A model generated the notes under the pieces. The model made no database searches. It was not told where the DNA came from and saw only the letters and a program-made list of their open reading frames with translations. A stretch of DNA of 64,000 bases, taken from Arthrobacter sp. H16F315 (GTDB taxonomy: Bacteria > Actinomycetota > Actinomycetes > Actinomycetales > Micrococcaceae). Where the stretch lies: the NCBI RefSeq assembly GCF_024124825.1, contig NZ_JAMXSS010000002.1, positions 992,001-1,056,000 on the forward strand, written 5' to 3'. Shown here one piece after another: positions 36,147 to 44,490 of the stretch. Each line of letters starts with the position of its first letter. Positions within the stretch are counted from its first letter, which is position 1. Position numbers and translations under genes: made by a program.

Positions 36147-37358
36147 GTGTCCATAGAAACAACGATTCCCGCCGACGCCACTTCCCCCGCAGGGCCCCTC
36201 ACGGTGCTCAGCGACGAGGAAATTTTCGCTTCCCACCAGGGCGGCAAGCTTTCCGTTTCCAGCACCGTGCCGCTCGCCACCAAGCGCGAACTGTCCATCG
36301 CCTATACGCCCGGCGTTGCCCAGGTCAGCCGTGCAATCGCCGCCAACCCGGAGCTTGCCAAGACGCTCACCTGGGCCCAACGCCTGGTTGTCGTTGTCAG
36401 CGACGGCACTGCCGTCCTGGGCCTCGGCGACATCGGGCCCAGCGCATCGCTGCCGGTGATGGAGGGCAAGTCCGCCCTGTTCAAGGCTTTCGGCGAACTT
36501 GACTCCATCCCGCTGGTACTCAACACCACCAACGTCGACGAGATCGTGGAGACCCTCGTCCGCCTGCGTCCGAGCTACGGCGCCGTCAATCTTGAAGACG
36601 TCTCTGCGCCGCGCTGCTTCGAACTCGAGGAGAAGCTCATTGCGGCCCTTGACTGCCCAGTGATGCACGATGACCAGCACGGCACCGCCGTCGTCGTCCT
36701 CGCCGCACTGACCGGCGCCGCCAAGGTGACCGGAAGGGGCCTTGAGGAGTTGCGTGTTGTCGTCTCGGGCGCCGGCGCTGCCGGGATCGCCGTCGCGCAG
36801 ATGCTCCTGACCGCCGGGATCACCGACGTCGTGCTGCTGGATTCGAAGGGTGTTCTCAACAGCGGGCGTGCGGATATCGCCGCCGACCCGGCCGGCAAGA
36901 AGGCCACCCTGGCCGCCAGCGGCAACCCCCGCGGCGTCTCCGGCGGCCCCGCCGAGGCGCTCCTGGACGCGGACGTCTTTATCGGCGTCTCCTCATCGAA
37001 GCTGGCCGAGGAACACCTCAAGCTCATGAGCCGGGATTCGATCGTATTCGCCCTATCCAACCCGGACCCCGAAGTCCTGCCGGAGGTCGCACGCAAGTAT
37101 GCGGCCGTGGTCGCCACCGGCCGCAGCGACTTCCCGAACCAGATCAACAACGTCCTCGCGTTCCCCGGCATCTTCCGCGGAGCCCTCGACGCCGGCGCCC
37201 GACGCATCACGCCGGCCATGAAGCTGGCAGCGGCCCGGGCCATCGCCGCACTCGCCGACGAGGATCTTTCCGCGGACTACATCGTCCCCAGCCCGCTGGA
37301 TCCCCGGGTGGCCCCGGCGGTTTCGGCCGCCGTCGCCGCGGCGGTGGAAGCCGAGTAG
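36147..37358 (+). CDS. NAD(P)-dependent malic enzyme
   Basis: A 403-residue oxidative decarboxylase of malate to pyruvate, short bacterial form. Motifs include LSIAYTPGVAQVSRAIA with the catalytic tyrosine, AVLGLGDIGP, the metal-binding DIMHD-like segment (here LDCPVMHDDQHGTAVV), the VVSGAGAAGIAVAQMLL NAD(P) loop and ALSNPDPE. It starts at a GTG with TTAGGAGAC upstream. A CRP-like site lies far upstream, suggesting carbon-source control. It supplies pyruvate and reducing power during growth on organic acids. Confidence 0.94.
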   Translation: MSIETTIPADATSPAGPLTVLSDEEIFASHQGGKLSVSSTVPLATKRELSIAYTPGVAQVSRAIAANPELAKTLTWAQRLVVVVSDGTAVLGLGDIGPSASLPVMEGKSALFKAFGELDSIPLVLNTTNVDEIVETLVRLRPSYGAVNLEDVSAPRCFELEEKLIAALDCPVMHDDQHGTAVVVLAALTGAAKVTGRGLEELRVVVSGAGAAGIAVAQMLLTAGITDVVLLDSKGVLNSGRADIAADPAGKKATLAASGNPRGVSGGPAEALLDADVFIGVSSSKLAEEHLKLMSRDSIVFALSNPDPEVLPEVARKYAAVVATGRSDFPNQINNVLAFPGIFRGALDAGARRITPAMKLAAARAIAALADEDLSADYIVPSPLDPRVAPAVSAAVAAAVEAE

Positions 37359-37369
37359 CCGCAGGTGAA

Positions 37370-37375
37370 TAGGCT
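37370..37375 (+). promoter_or_regulatory. Leaderless -10 box of the DUF456 gene
   Basis: TAGGCT, 6 bases, then ATG at 37382. Confidence 0.6.
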
Positions 37376-37381
37376 GGGGCG

Positions 37382-37882
37382 ATGAACCCTGAGCCTGTGG
37401 TGACAATCCTGTGCGGCATCGCCATTCTGGTCGGCGTCGCCGGCACCGTGATCCCGGTCCTTCCCGGCAGCATCCTGATCGGACTGAGCCTGCTGGCCTG
37501 GGCCATCTGGGGCGGCGCCGGAACCACAGGCTGGGTGGTGTTCGGGATCGGACTGGTCTTTGTCCTGTCGGGAATGGCGGCCAGTGCGGTCCTGACCGGG
37601 CGGAAACTCAAAGAGCACAGCATTCCCGGCCGGTCGGTGGTGGCTGGTCTGGTCCTTGGGGTGGCGGGGATGTTGATCATCCCCGTCGTGGGACTTTTTG
37701 TTGGGTTCGCCGCCGGCCTGCTGCTCAGCGAGCTGCACCGCACACGCGTTTTCGGCACGGCCCTGGCGTCCAGCTGGGCGGCGTTGAAAGCAACCGGGCT
37801 GGGCATGATTGTTGAGTTCGGGCTCGCCTGCCTCGCCGCCAGCACCTGGGTGATCGGCCTGTGGATCACGGCCGCAGCCTAG
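37382..37882 (+). CDS. DUF456 family membrane protein
   Basis: A 166-residue integral membrane protein of the DUF456 family. Four to five hydrophobic helices are broken by the glycine-rich segment GTVIPVLPGSILIGLSLLAWA and the PVVGLFVGFAAGLLLSELHRTR segment typical of the family. The function is unknown. It is probably leaderless. It is followed 46 bases later by a small NTF2-like protein gene. Confidence 0.85.
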   Translation: MNPEPVVTILCGIAILVGVAGTVIPVLPGSILIGLSLLAWAIWGGAGTTGWVVFGIGLVFVLSGMAASAVLTGRKLKEHSIPGRSVVAGLVLGVAGMLIIPVVGLFVGFAAGLLLSELHRTRVFGTALASSWAALKATGLGMIVEFGLACLAASTWVIGLWITAAA

Positions 37883-37928
37883 TCGAGGACGCTTGCGGGC
37901 GCCCGGAAGCAGGGAGTACAAACGAGGC

Positions 37929-38285
37929 ATGAGAGATAATGTAGCGCGCTGGATCCAGCACTACATCACAGCCTGGACGTCGAACGCACCGGAGGACATC
38001 AGGGCACTCTTCACCGAGGACGCCCAGTACTTCACCCGTCCTGATGATCCCGAGCCTTGGAGCGGGCGTGAGCAAATTGTGGACCGCTGGATCGCCAGGC
38101 TGGACGAGCCGGGGGACTGGACCTTTGAGTGGAATCTCCTCGGGGTCGACGGCGGCAGGGCCTTCGTGCAGGGCCGCACCGAATACCGTGGTGACAGCCC
38201 AAGCTATAACAACCTCTGGGTCATCCAGCTCACGGGGGACGGCCGCGCCACAGCATTCACCGAATGGTTTATGCCCCGGCAGTGA
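37929..38285 (+). CDS. NTF2-like / SnoaL-type small protein
   Basis: A 118-residue protein of the NTF2 superfamily. It begins MRDNVARWIQHYITAWTSNAPEDIRALFTEDAQYF, the usual SnoaL-like opening helix pair with a conserved Tyr and Asp. The remainder forms the strands of the cone-shaped fold (WSGREQIVDRWI, FEWNLLGVDGGRAFVQGRTEY). Such proteins are isomerases, cyclases or ligand-binding domains; nothing here tells which. The frame extends upstream to 37893, but the ATG at 37929 matches the domain start. Confidence 0.8.
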   Translation: MRDNVARWIQHYITAWTSNAPEDIRALFTEDAQYFTRPDDPEPWSGREQIVDRWIARLDEPGDWTFEWNLLGVDGGRAFVQGRTEYRGDSPSYNNLWVIQLTGDGRATAFTEWFMPRQ

Positions 38286-38455
38286 CCTCGGGGACGCTCC
38301 GGGTCGCCCTGGCTGCTGCGGCCGCCGTTGTTCCCGCGCCGAGGGCTGATGCTGATGGTGCCGCTGAGCTGGTGTCCGAGCTGGTTGGGCCGCTGCGCGC
38401 TTGCGGCCAGGTCCCTGGCCAGCCGGCCCGGTGCGGTGACGTCCGCTCCGTAGGT

Positions 38456-38923
38456 TCAGGAATCCAGCAGTCCCGTTGTCCGGTACGGGATGACCTCGCG
38501 CAGGAACATGCTGGTGGAGGTCCGCACAATTCCGGGACAAAGCCGGATTTCCTCGGAGACGCGGTACAGATCGTCCGGGCTTGTGGCCACCACCCTGATC
38601 AACAAGTCCGTCTCGCCGGCCGGAGCATGGCACTCAAGAACCTCCGGGATGTTCCGCAACGCGGCGATCGCCTCGTTCAGATGGCTCTGGTCCAGTTCCG
38701 CGCTCACGGACGCCGCCACTCCCCGGCCCAGTGCGGAGGGCAGCACCCGGCTGCTGTTGGGCCGCAGCGCGCCCGATGCTGTCATCCGCTCAAGACGCGA
38801 CTGTACGGTCCCGCGGGCCAGGCCCAGTTTCTGGGCCAGCACCATAATGGGCATCCGGGGGTCATTGTCCAGGGCGACGAGGATCCGCCGGTCGGTGGCG
38901 TCGAGTTGCTGCAAAGTGACCAC
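38456..38923 (-). CDS. Lrp/AsnC family transcriptional regulator
   Basis: A 155-residue Lrp-type regulator. The N-terminal winged helix is LDATDRRILVALDNDPRMPIMVLAQKLGLARGTVQSRLERMTASGAL. The C-terminal RAM domain runs to about residue 150 (TDLLIRVVATSPDDLYRVSEEI). The frame opens at 38989, but the GTG at 38923 has AAAGGA 10 bases upstream and matches the family start. Lrp regulators usually control an adjacent amino acid gene, but none lies next to this one. It faces a gap of about 400 bases holding the candidate small RNA. Confidence 0.9.
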   Translation of the reverse strand: MVTLQQLDATDRRILVALDNDPRMPIMVLAQKLGLARGTVQSRLERMTASGALRPNSSRVLPSALGRGVAASVSAELDQSHLNEAIAALRNIPEVLECHAPAGETDLLIRVVATSPDDLYRVSEEIRLCPGIVRTSTSMFLREVIPYRTTGLLDS

Positions 38924-39195
38924 TGCTTGCCCATCCTTTCGGCTTGTGTTGATCAGATTGACCAATACGAGCGATGTCCGTTGCACCAACTGTAGGACTT
39001 CTGTTCAAATGGTGACAACAAAGGGATGCGAGCTACCGCCGGATCCTGAAGGCTACAGACACCCCGGTACACCACCCGGACCCTGGATGAGGCTTCCCGC
39101 AAGGAACCCGCCGCTGATTGACACTTGTTCACGCATTGTCTTTCCACAGTCACAGTTTCCCGACCCGCTGTCCTTACGATTTGATTCGCTGTTCG
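38924..39195. other. Non-coding stretch upstream of the Lrp gene
   Basis: I see no credible gene here. It contains the Lrp upstream region (TTGATCAGATTGACC) and, further right, a TTACGA (39174-39179) that can be the -35 of the candidate RNA at 39196. Short open frames cross it but have no ribosome-binding sites. Confidence 0.5.
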
Positions 39196-39310
39196 TAGGA
39201 TTTACGGTGCCAGGGCCCGGAGCAACAGTCCGGGTCCGGCACGGCAAAGGCCCCTGAGCTACCGGCGCCGGTATTCCGTTGTCATCGGTAGCTGAGGGGC
39301 CCTTGTGTTT
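39196..39310 (+). ncRNA. Candidate small structured RNA of about 100 bases
   Basis: A promoter-like pair (TTACGA 39174-39179, 16 bases, TAGGAT 39196-39201) precedes two GC-rich hairpins. The first (39206-39240) pairs GTGCC and CCCGGA with TCCGGG and GGCAC. The second is a long stem, GGCCCCTGAGCTACC (39249-39263) with GGTAGCTGAGGGGCC (39287-39301, one mismatch), followed by CTTGTGTTT like an intrinsic terminator. It ends just before the leaderless promoter of the next gene, so it is a separate unit. No known RNA family is recognised. Confidence 0.4.
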
Positions 39311-39317
39311 ACCCGCA

Positions 39318-39323
39318 TAGGGT
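39318..39323 (+). promoter_or_regulatory. Leaderless -10 box of the glutamyl-Q-tRNA(Asp) synthetase gene
   Basis: TAGGGT, 6 bases, then ATG at 39330. Confidence 0.6.
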
Positions 39324-39329
39324 GGTGCC

Positions 39330-40211
39330 ATGACATCTGCCGGCCGCTTCGCCCCCAGCCCCTCCGGCGAACTGCACGTGGGCAACCTCCGGACCGCCGT
39401 CCTTGCCTGGCTCTTCGCCCGCTCCACCGGCCGGCGCTTTTTGCTCCGGGTCGAAGACCTGGACCGCGCACGGGCCGGGGCCGAGGCCGCGCAGCTGCGG
39501 GACCTGGTGGCCATTGGCGTGAGTTGGGACGGCGGCGTCGTGCGCCAGACGGACCGCGAACCGCTGTACACGGCGGCGATATCGCGGCTGGAATCCGCCG
39601 GCCTGAGCTACGAGTGCTTCTGCACCCGCCGCGAAATCCAGGAAGCCCCGTCCGCCCCGCATGCGCCGCAGGGGGCTTACCCGGGCACCTGCAGGAACCT
39701 GTCCGCGGCTGAGCGGGACGCCAAGCGCGCCGTCCGGCCTGCCGCGATCCGGCTCCGCGCCGACGTCGCCGAAGCAACCGTGGACGATGTGCTGCACGGC
39801 AGCTACACCGGGGTGGTGGACGACTTTGTGCTCAGGCGAAATGACGGTGTGACCGCCTACAACCTGGCAGTGGTGGTCGACGACGCGGCCCAAGGGGTCG
39901 ACCAGGTGGTGCGGGGCGATGATCTGCTGCCCTCCACACCCCGCCAGGCCTACCTGGCTTCCCTCCTGAATATTCCCGTACCGGAATATGCCCACGTCCC
40001 GCTTATCCTCAATGCCGACGGGATCCGGCTTGCCAAGCGGGACGGGGCCGTGACCTTGGCAGAGCTTGGCCGTGCGGGGGTATCGGGCGAGGACGTGAGG
40101 GACATACTGCTGTCCTCCGTCGGTCTGCCGGCGGGGTCCTTGGACCACGCCCTTGCGGCATTCCGGCCGGCGATGCTGCCGCTTCAGCCCTGGGTGTGGC
40201 CCGGGGTGTAA
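39330..40211 (+). CDS. gluQ: Glutamyl-Q tRNA(Asp) synthetase
   Basis: A 293-residue truncated glutamyl-tRNA synthetase paralogue that attaches glutamate to the queuosine base of tRNA(Asp). It has the HIGH-like motif RFAPSPSGELHVGNLRTA, the zinc ligands in ECFCTRRE and AYPGTC, the substrate segment VVRGDDLLPSTPRQAYL and the KMSKS-like RLAKRDGAVTL. It lacks the anticodon-binding domain, as expected for the family. It probably starts a leaderless transcript. Genes for queuosine synthesis are not in the window. Confidence 0.92.
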   Translation: MTSAGRFAPSPSGELHVGNLRTAVLAWLFARSTGRRFLLRVEDLDRARAGAEAAQLRDLVAIGVSWDGGVVRQTDREPLYTAAISRLESAGLSYECFCTRREIQEAPSAPHAPQGAYPGTCRNLSAAERDAKRAVRPAAIRLRADVAEATVDDVLHGSYTGVVDDFVLRRNDGVTAYNLAVVVDDAAQGVDQVVRGDDLLPSTPRQAYLASLLNIPVPEYAHVPLILNADGIRLAKRDGAVTLAELGRAGVSGEDVRDILLSSVGLPAGSLDHALAAFRPAMLPLQPWVWPGV

Positions 40212-40234
40212 CCTGAGCCGCCGGCCCGGACGCG

Positions 40235-40240
40235 TAGGCT
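40235..40240 (+). promoter_or_regulatory. Leaderless -10 box of the HD-domain gene
   Basis: TAGGCT, 6 bases, then ATG at 40247. Confidence 0.6.
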
Positions 40241-40246
40241 TGAACC

Positions 40247-40915
40247 ATGTCAGAACCAGCACACCCCCGATTCACTGTTGAGACCGCGAAGGTCCTCGCC
40301 GAGGTGGCTCACAACCGCCAAAAGGACAAGCTCAAGAAGCCCTACCGCGAGCATGTTATCGCCGTCGGGGATGCCTTGGCGGACTTCGACGACGACATCC
40401 GGATCGCCGGCTACCTGCACGATATCGCGGAGGATACCCCGATGACCCGGCAGGCACTGCTGGACATGGGTGTCTCGGAGCGGGCGGCGGACATTGTTGA
40501 GCGGGTCACGAAGCGTCTGCACGAGAACCCGGATGACTACCAGGCCGGAATCCGCTATATCGCCGGGGACCACGACGCCACCTTGGTGAAGATCGCCGAC
40601 AACGCGCATAACTCCTTGCCGTCCAGGGTCAAGGCGCTGGCCGAAAAGTGGCCCGACAAGCCGCCCGTCACCCGGTACGACGAGGCCCGCCCGGTGCTCT
40701 ACGCAGCTGTTCCGGTCGAGGAGACCCGGAAGATCCTCGCCAGGATCAACCCCTGGCTGCTCCAGGAGCTTGACGACTTGCTGGACGAAGCCGATGACAC
40801 CGATTATGAAAATCTTTCGTACGCAGATGAGCCGTCGGCCGTCCCTGCGGACCCAGAACCGCTGGTGGGGGCCGTAGGGGACACAGCTGCCGGGCAAGGC
40901 GCCGACCAGGAGTGA
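40247..40915 (+). CDS. HD-domain phosphohydrolase (SpoT-hydrolase-like)
   Basis: A 222-residue protein whose first 170 residues form an HD domain of the (p)ppGpp-hydrolase type. The sequential metal ligands are seen as H in YREHVIAVG, HD-x2-ED in YLHDIAEDTPMT, and D in LVKIADNAHN. The C-terminal 50 residues are acidic and probably disordered. It could hydrolyse (p)ppGpp or another nucleotide; there is no synthetase domain. The quinone oxidoreductase starts just after its stop, so both are co-transcribed. Confidence 0.82.
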   Translation: MSEPAHPRFTVETAKVLAEVAHNRQKDKLKKPYREHVIAVGDALADFDDDIRIAGYLHDIAEDTPMTRQALLDMGVSERAADIVERVTKRLHENPDDYQAGIRYIAGDHDATLVKIADNAHNSLPSRVKALAEKWPDKPPVTRYDEARPVLYAAVPVEETRKILARINPWLLQELDDLLDEADDTDYENLSYADEPSAVPADPEPLVGAVGDTAAGQGADQE

Positions 40916-40917
40916 GC

Positions 40918-41922
40918 ATGCGGGCGTTTGTGCTCACACGCTACGGCGGGGCCGAGGCAATGGAGCTCCAGGACGTCCCCGAACCCCTACCCGGGATCGG
41001 CGAGGTGCGGATAAGAGTTGAAGCGGCAGGCCTGAACCCGGTCGACTCCCGAATCCGCGATGGTGATTTGCGCCCTCTCAATCGGCTCCGCCTGCCCATC
41101 ATCGCCGGCTGCGAAGCCGCCGGAACCGTGGACGCCGTCGGGCCCGGGCCGAACCGCTTCGCCGTCGGCGACAACGTGTATGCGCGCGTGGACAAAAAAC
41201 GGCTCGGTGCGTTCGCAGAGTATGTCTGCGTCCGGGAGGAACTGGTGGCCGCGATGCCTGCCTCGCTCGATTTCGCCGCAGCCGCAGGACTGCCGCTGGC
41301 GGGGCTGACGGCACTGCAGGCGCTGCGCGATGTACTCGGCGTCGGCCCGGGGACCCGGCTGTTCATCTCCGGCGGCTCGGGAGGTGTTGGCACGTTGGCA
41401 ATCCAGTTGGCCAAACACTTCGGGGCAGACGTCACGACCACCGCATCCCCGGCCGGCTTGGCCCTGGTGCGCAGGCTTGGCGCCGACCATGTCATCGACT
41501 ACACCCGGGAGGAATTCCCGGCGCTGCTGAGCAACTTCGACGCCGTACTGGATCTGGTCGGTGGAGAGACACTAAAAAAATCCTTCGGCATCCTCCGGCC
41601 TGGCGGCAAAGTGGTCTCCATTGCGGGGGTGCCGGAGCCCCGCACCGCGACGGTGGACCTGAAGGCGCCACCGTGGATCACCGTCGTGTTCGCGCTGATG
41701 AGCCTGGGAATCCGACGGCGCGCCCGCAAGGTCAAGGCAAGCTACCGGTACCTCTTTATGCACCCCAGCGGTGATGATCTCCGCGTTCTGGCCACCCTCG
41801 TCGACGGCGGGCAACTGCAGCCGGTGATGGACAGCAGTTACCCGTTTGCACGGATCGGCGAGGCTTTCGCCGCCCTTGAGCTGGGCCACGCCAAGGGCAA
41901 GATCGTCGTCACTATCCCCTAG
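40918..41922 (+). CDS. NADP-dependent quinone oxidoreductase, MDR/zeta-crystallin type
   Basis: A 334-residue zinc-independent medium-chain reductase. It opens MRAFVLTRYGGAEAMELQDVPEP, has the substrate-domain GCEAAGTVDAVGPGPNRFAVGDNV motif and the cofactor loop LFISGGSGGVGTLAIQLAKHFGA. No catalytic or structural zinc cysteines are present. The ATG has AGGAG 5 bases upstream, itself overlapping the end of the HD gene. It probably reduces quinones or enones in the cytoplasm and converges on the GNAT-AAA gene. Confidence 0.88.
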   Translation: MRAFVLTRYGGAEAMELQDVPEPLPGIGEVRIRVEAAGLNPVDSRIRDGDLRPLNRLRLPIIAGCEAAGTVDAVGPGPNRFAVGDNVYARVDKKRLGAFAEYVCVREELVAAMPASLDFAAAAGLPLAGLTALQALRDVLGVGPGTRLFISGGSGGVGTLAIQLAKHFGADVTTTASPAGLALVRRLGADHVIDYTREEFPALLSNFDAVLDLVGGETLKKSFGILRPGGKVVSIAGVPEPRTATVDLKAPPWITVVFALMSLGIRRRARKVKASYRYLFMHPSGDDLRVLATLVDGGQLQPVMDSSYPFARIGEAFAALELGHAKGKIVVTIP

Positions 41923-41943
41923 GACCATGCCGCCAGGCGGTGG

Positions 41944-43260
41944 CTAAACCCGGCCGAGGGCGTCGATGTCCTCGAGGAACAGCTGGTGGACTTCGTCGCT
42001 GACAGTGGTCCGGGTGTCCGCAATCGCATCGAGATAGTCCCGGGTTGCGGGGCCCTTCCGGACTGCGTCGCGGCTGGAGCCGGTGCCGCTGGACGCCAGC
42101 CCGCCGTCGTCGTACACGGCCTTCTCCAGCGCCCGCTGGGACGCGCTCCGGGCCGCATATTCGATGTCGGCCGGGGAGAAGCCCTCGGTCCGGTCCACCA
42201 GCAGTTCGACGTCGACATCGTCCACGACGGTGGCCGGGATAAAGCGCTCCCACATAGCCTCGCGGGCCTGGCGGTCGGGGAGGCCGATGGGGATGACATA
42301 GTCGAAGCGGCCATGTCGCAGGAACGCATTGTCCAGGGCGCGGATGAAGTTGGTGGCGCAGACCAGCAGGCGGCCGGGCTGTTCGCGGAAGGCCGGGATG
42401 ATCTTGAGCAGTTCGTTCGTGACACCTTGGAGCGGCGACGGCGGTTCGCCGGAGCGCTGGGAGGCGATCTCTTCCACCTCGTCGATGAAGACGACGGCAT
42501 GCTCCAGTTCGGCGATCTCCAGGAATGTCTCGCGCAGCGCGCCGGCAAGGCCCTTGGGATCGGAAGCCAGCCGGGAGGGGAAAACCTCGACGAACGGCCA
42601 TTCGAGGCGGGACGCGATGGCCTTGGCGAAGGTTGTTTTGCCGGTTCCGGGAGGCCCGAAGAGGACGACGGCGCGTGGCGGCACTACGCCGTATTCGTCG
42701 GCAAGGTCGGCCTCCGCGAGCGGCAGGACAAGGCGGCGCTCCAGCAGTTCCTTCTCCTTGCGCATTCCGGCGACGTTTTCCCACAGGTCGCGGGCCAGGA
42801 TCCGGCCGCCAAGCTGGCTAAGGGGCTCAAGTTCCTGCCGCTGCACCGGGATCTTCCGCTCGAAGTAGCGCAGGTTCTTCTTCAGCACAAAGCCACGGCT
42901 CACAAATGCCTCCACCCGGGTCTCCGATTCCGGCATCAGGGCGGAGAGCTTGTTCAGGCCATGGGGCGCCATCCGGTTCTCGACGGCGGCCAGCAGCGAT
43001 GTGCCGATCCCGCGGCCGCGGTACTCGGGGAGGGTGGCCAGGAAGACCACCCAGCCCTGGTCGTGGGCGGCCCGGCCGACGGCGGCGCCCACCACCTGAT
43101 CACCTTGCACCGCCACGACGGCGTGGTCCTTCTCGCAGGATGCCAGTACTTCGGAGAGAGCGTATACCGGCTCGACGTTGGTGGCCTTGAGGGACTCCCA
43201 GAGGTTCAGGATGCCGTCAAGGTCGGTCGAGTGGAAATCCCTGATTCGCCAGTTGGTCAT
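41944..43260 (-). CDS. Fusion of a GNAT acetyltransferase with an AAA+ ATPase
   Basis: A 438-residue protein. Residues 1-140 form a GNAT acetyltransferase with the acetyl-CoA motif RGRGIGTSLL (81-90). Residues 175-400 form a complete classical AAA+ domain close to Vps4/FtsH-type ATPases: Walker A GPPGTGKT (202-209), Walker B VVFIDE (256-261), sensor 1 ATN (302-304), arginine-finger-like FLRHGRFD (313-320) and the sensor 2 helix SPADIEYAARSA. No peptidase or transmembrane segment is present. The ATG has GGGAGACACC upstream. A role in protein remodelling tied to acetylation is possible, but function is unknown. It is transcribed alone. Confidence 0.85.
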   Translation of the reverse strand: MTNWRIRDFHSTDLDGILNLWESLKATNVEPVYALSEVLASCEKDHAVVAVQGDQVVGAAVGRAAHDQGWVVFLATLPEYRGRGIGTSLLAAVENRMAPHGLNKLSALMPESETRVEAFVSRGFVLKKNLRYFERKIPVQRQELEPLSQLGGRILARDLWENVAGMRKEKELLERRLVLPLAEADLADEYGVVPPRAVVLFGPPGTGKTTFAKAIASRLEWPFVEVFPSRLASDPKGLAGALRETFLEIAELEHAVVFIDEVEEIASQRSGEPPSPLQGVTNELLKIIPAFREQPGRLLVCATNFIRALDNAFLRHGRFDYVIPIGLPDRQAREAMWERFIPATVVDDVDVELLVDRTEGFSPADIEYAARSASQRALEKAVYDDGGLASSGTGSSRDAVRKGPATRDYLDAIADTRTTVSDEVHQLFLEDIDALGRV

Positions 43261-43521
43261 AAGGTGTCTCCCGGGTGGTTCGTCGATGAGCCAGCGTGAA
43301 TCTGTCTGCTGAGCATATGCGACGCGCAGATACTAAGGGTTGCGGGGACGTTGCGTTACGGCGTCGCCACCAGCCTGGCGGCAATTGCCAGGCGGAGGCG
43401 AGCCTGACGGTATCTGCATGCTGGCCGATGCCACGCTGCGCTGGTCCGGCCACCGGCTGCACGTTGGGCATACTGTGCCTTCGGCGTACCAGGGAAGCAC
43501 ACCCGGGACGGCACAGCCCCG

Positions 43522-44478
43522 CTAGATCCCGAGCGTCGCCAGCGCCTGTTGCAGGGTTTCGGCCGAATGATGCAGGGAGGCGAGTTCGCCGTCGTTCATC
43601 GGGGTGTCCAGGACCGCGCGAACCCCGCCGTTCCCAACAATACTGGGCAGGGACAGTGCCACTCCGGAGATCCCGTACTGGCCATCGAGCACCGTGGAGA
43701 CAGGCAGAACCGCGTTTTCCCAGCGCAGCAGGGCCTCCACGATCCGGGCGCCGGACAGACCGATCGCGTAGTTGGTAGCGCCCTTCCCGGCGATTACCTT
43801 GTAGGCGGCCTGCATCACCTCCCGCGCGGTCTCGGCGAGGTATTCCGGCGAGAAGATACGGGCGCCCTCGACCATCCACTGGCGGATCGGTACCGGGCCG
43901 ATTGTGGCGCCTGACCAGATGGGGAACTCGGTGTCGCCGTGTTCGCCCACCATGCTGGCGTGGACGCTGGTGACTGATACGCCGGCCTGCCGCGCCAGCA
44001 GCCAGCGCAGCCGGGACGTGTCCAGCACCGTGCCGGAGGAGAAGATGCGCGCCGGCGCCAGCCCTGAGATCTGCTGCGCCGCGACCGTCAGCACATCGCA
44101 GGGGTTGGTCACCAGCACATAGACGGCATCCGGGGCATGGGCCAGCAACTGCGGCATAAGCTTTTCGAGGATGCGGACGTTGGTGCCGGCCAGGTCCAGC
44201 CGCGTCTGCCCCGGCGCCTGTTTCGCCCCGGCAGTGATAACGACGACGTCGGCCCCGTCGATCGCAGCGATGTCCCCGCCGCCGGCGACAGTCGCCGCAG
44301 CGGCGGTGAATTGGGTGCCGTGTGCAAGGTCGAGAACCTCGGCCTCAGCCTTGGCGGCGTTGACGTCAAAGAGGGCGACGGTGCTGGCGGAGCCGCGGAT
44401 CAATGCGGCGTAGGCGAGGGACGTGCCAACGCTGCCGGCGCCAACGATCGCGAGTTTGGATCCAGGATTCTGGGGCAT
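43522..44478 (-). CDS. ldh: L-lactate dehydrogenase
   Basis: A 318-residue NAD-dependent dehydrogenase of the lactate/malate family. The N-terminal AIVGAGSVGTSLAYAAL loop binds NAD. The specificity loop reads AKQAPGQTRLDLAGTN; the glutamine in the position that malate dehydrogenases fill with arginine indicates lactate. The catalytic histidine lies in GEHGDTEF, and the substrate arginine is in TSRLRWLLA. It lies 12 bases downstream of an SDR gene in the same direction and is probably co-transcribed with it. Confidence 0.92.
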   Translation of the reverse strand: MPQNPGSKLAIVGAGSVGTSLAYAALIRGSASTVALFDVNAAKAEAEVLDLAHGTQFTAAAATVAGGGDIAAIDGADVVVITAGAKQAPGQTRLDLAGTNVRILEKLMPQLLAHAPDAVYVLVTNPCDVLTVAAQQISGLAPARIFSSGTVLDTSRLRWLLARQAGVSVTSVHASMVGEHGDTEFPIWSGATIGPVPIRQWMVEGARIFSPEYLAETAREVMQAAYKVIAGKGATNYAIGLSGARIVEALLRWENAVLPVSTVLDGQYGISGVALSLPSIVGNGGVRAVLDTPMNDGELASLHHSAETLQQALATLGI

Positions 44479-44490
44479 GGGTTGCTGCCG

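Noticed and set aside
39241..39310. Possible tRNA because of a D-arm-like GGTAGCT sequence
   Set aside because: No anticodon, T-arm or acceptor stem pairs around it; the segment folds instead as a terminator-like hairpin.
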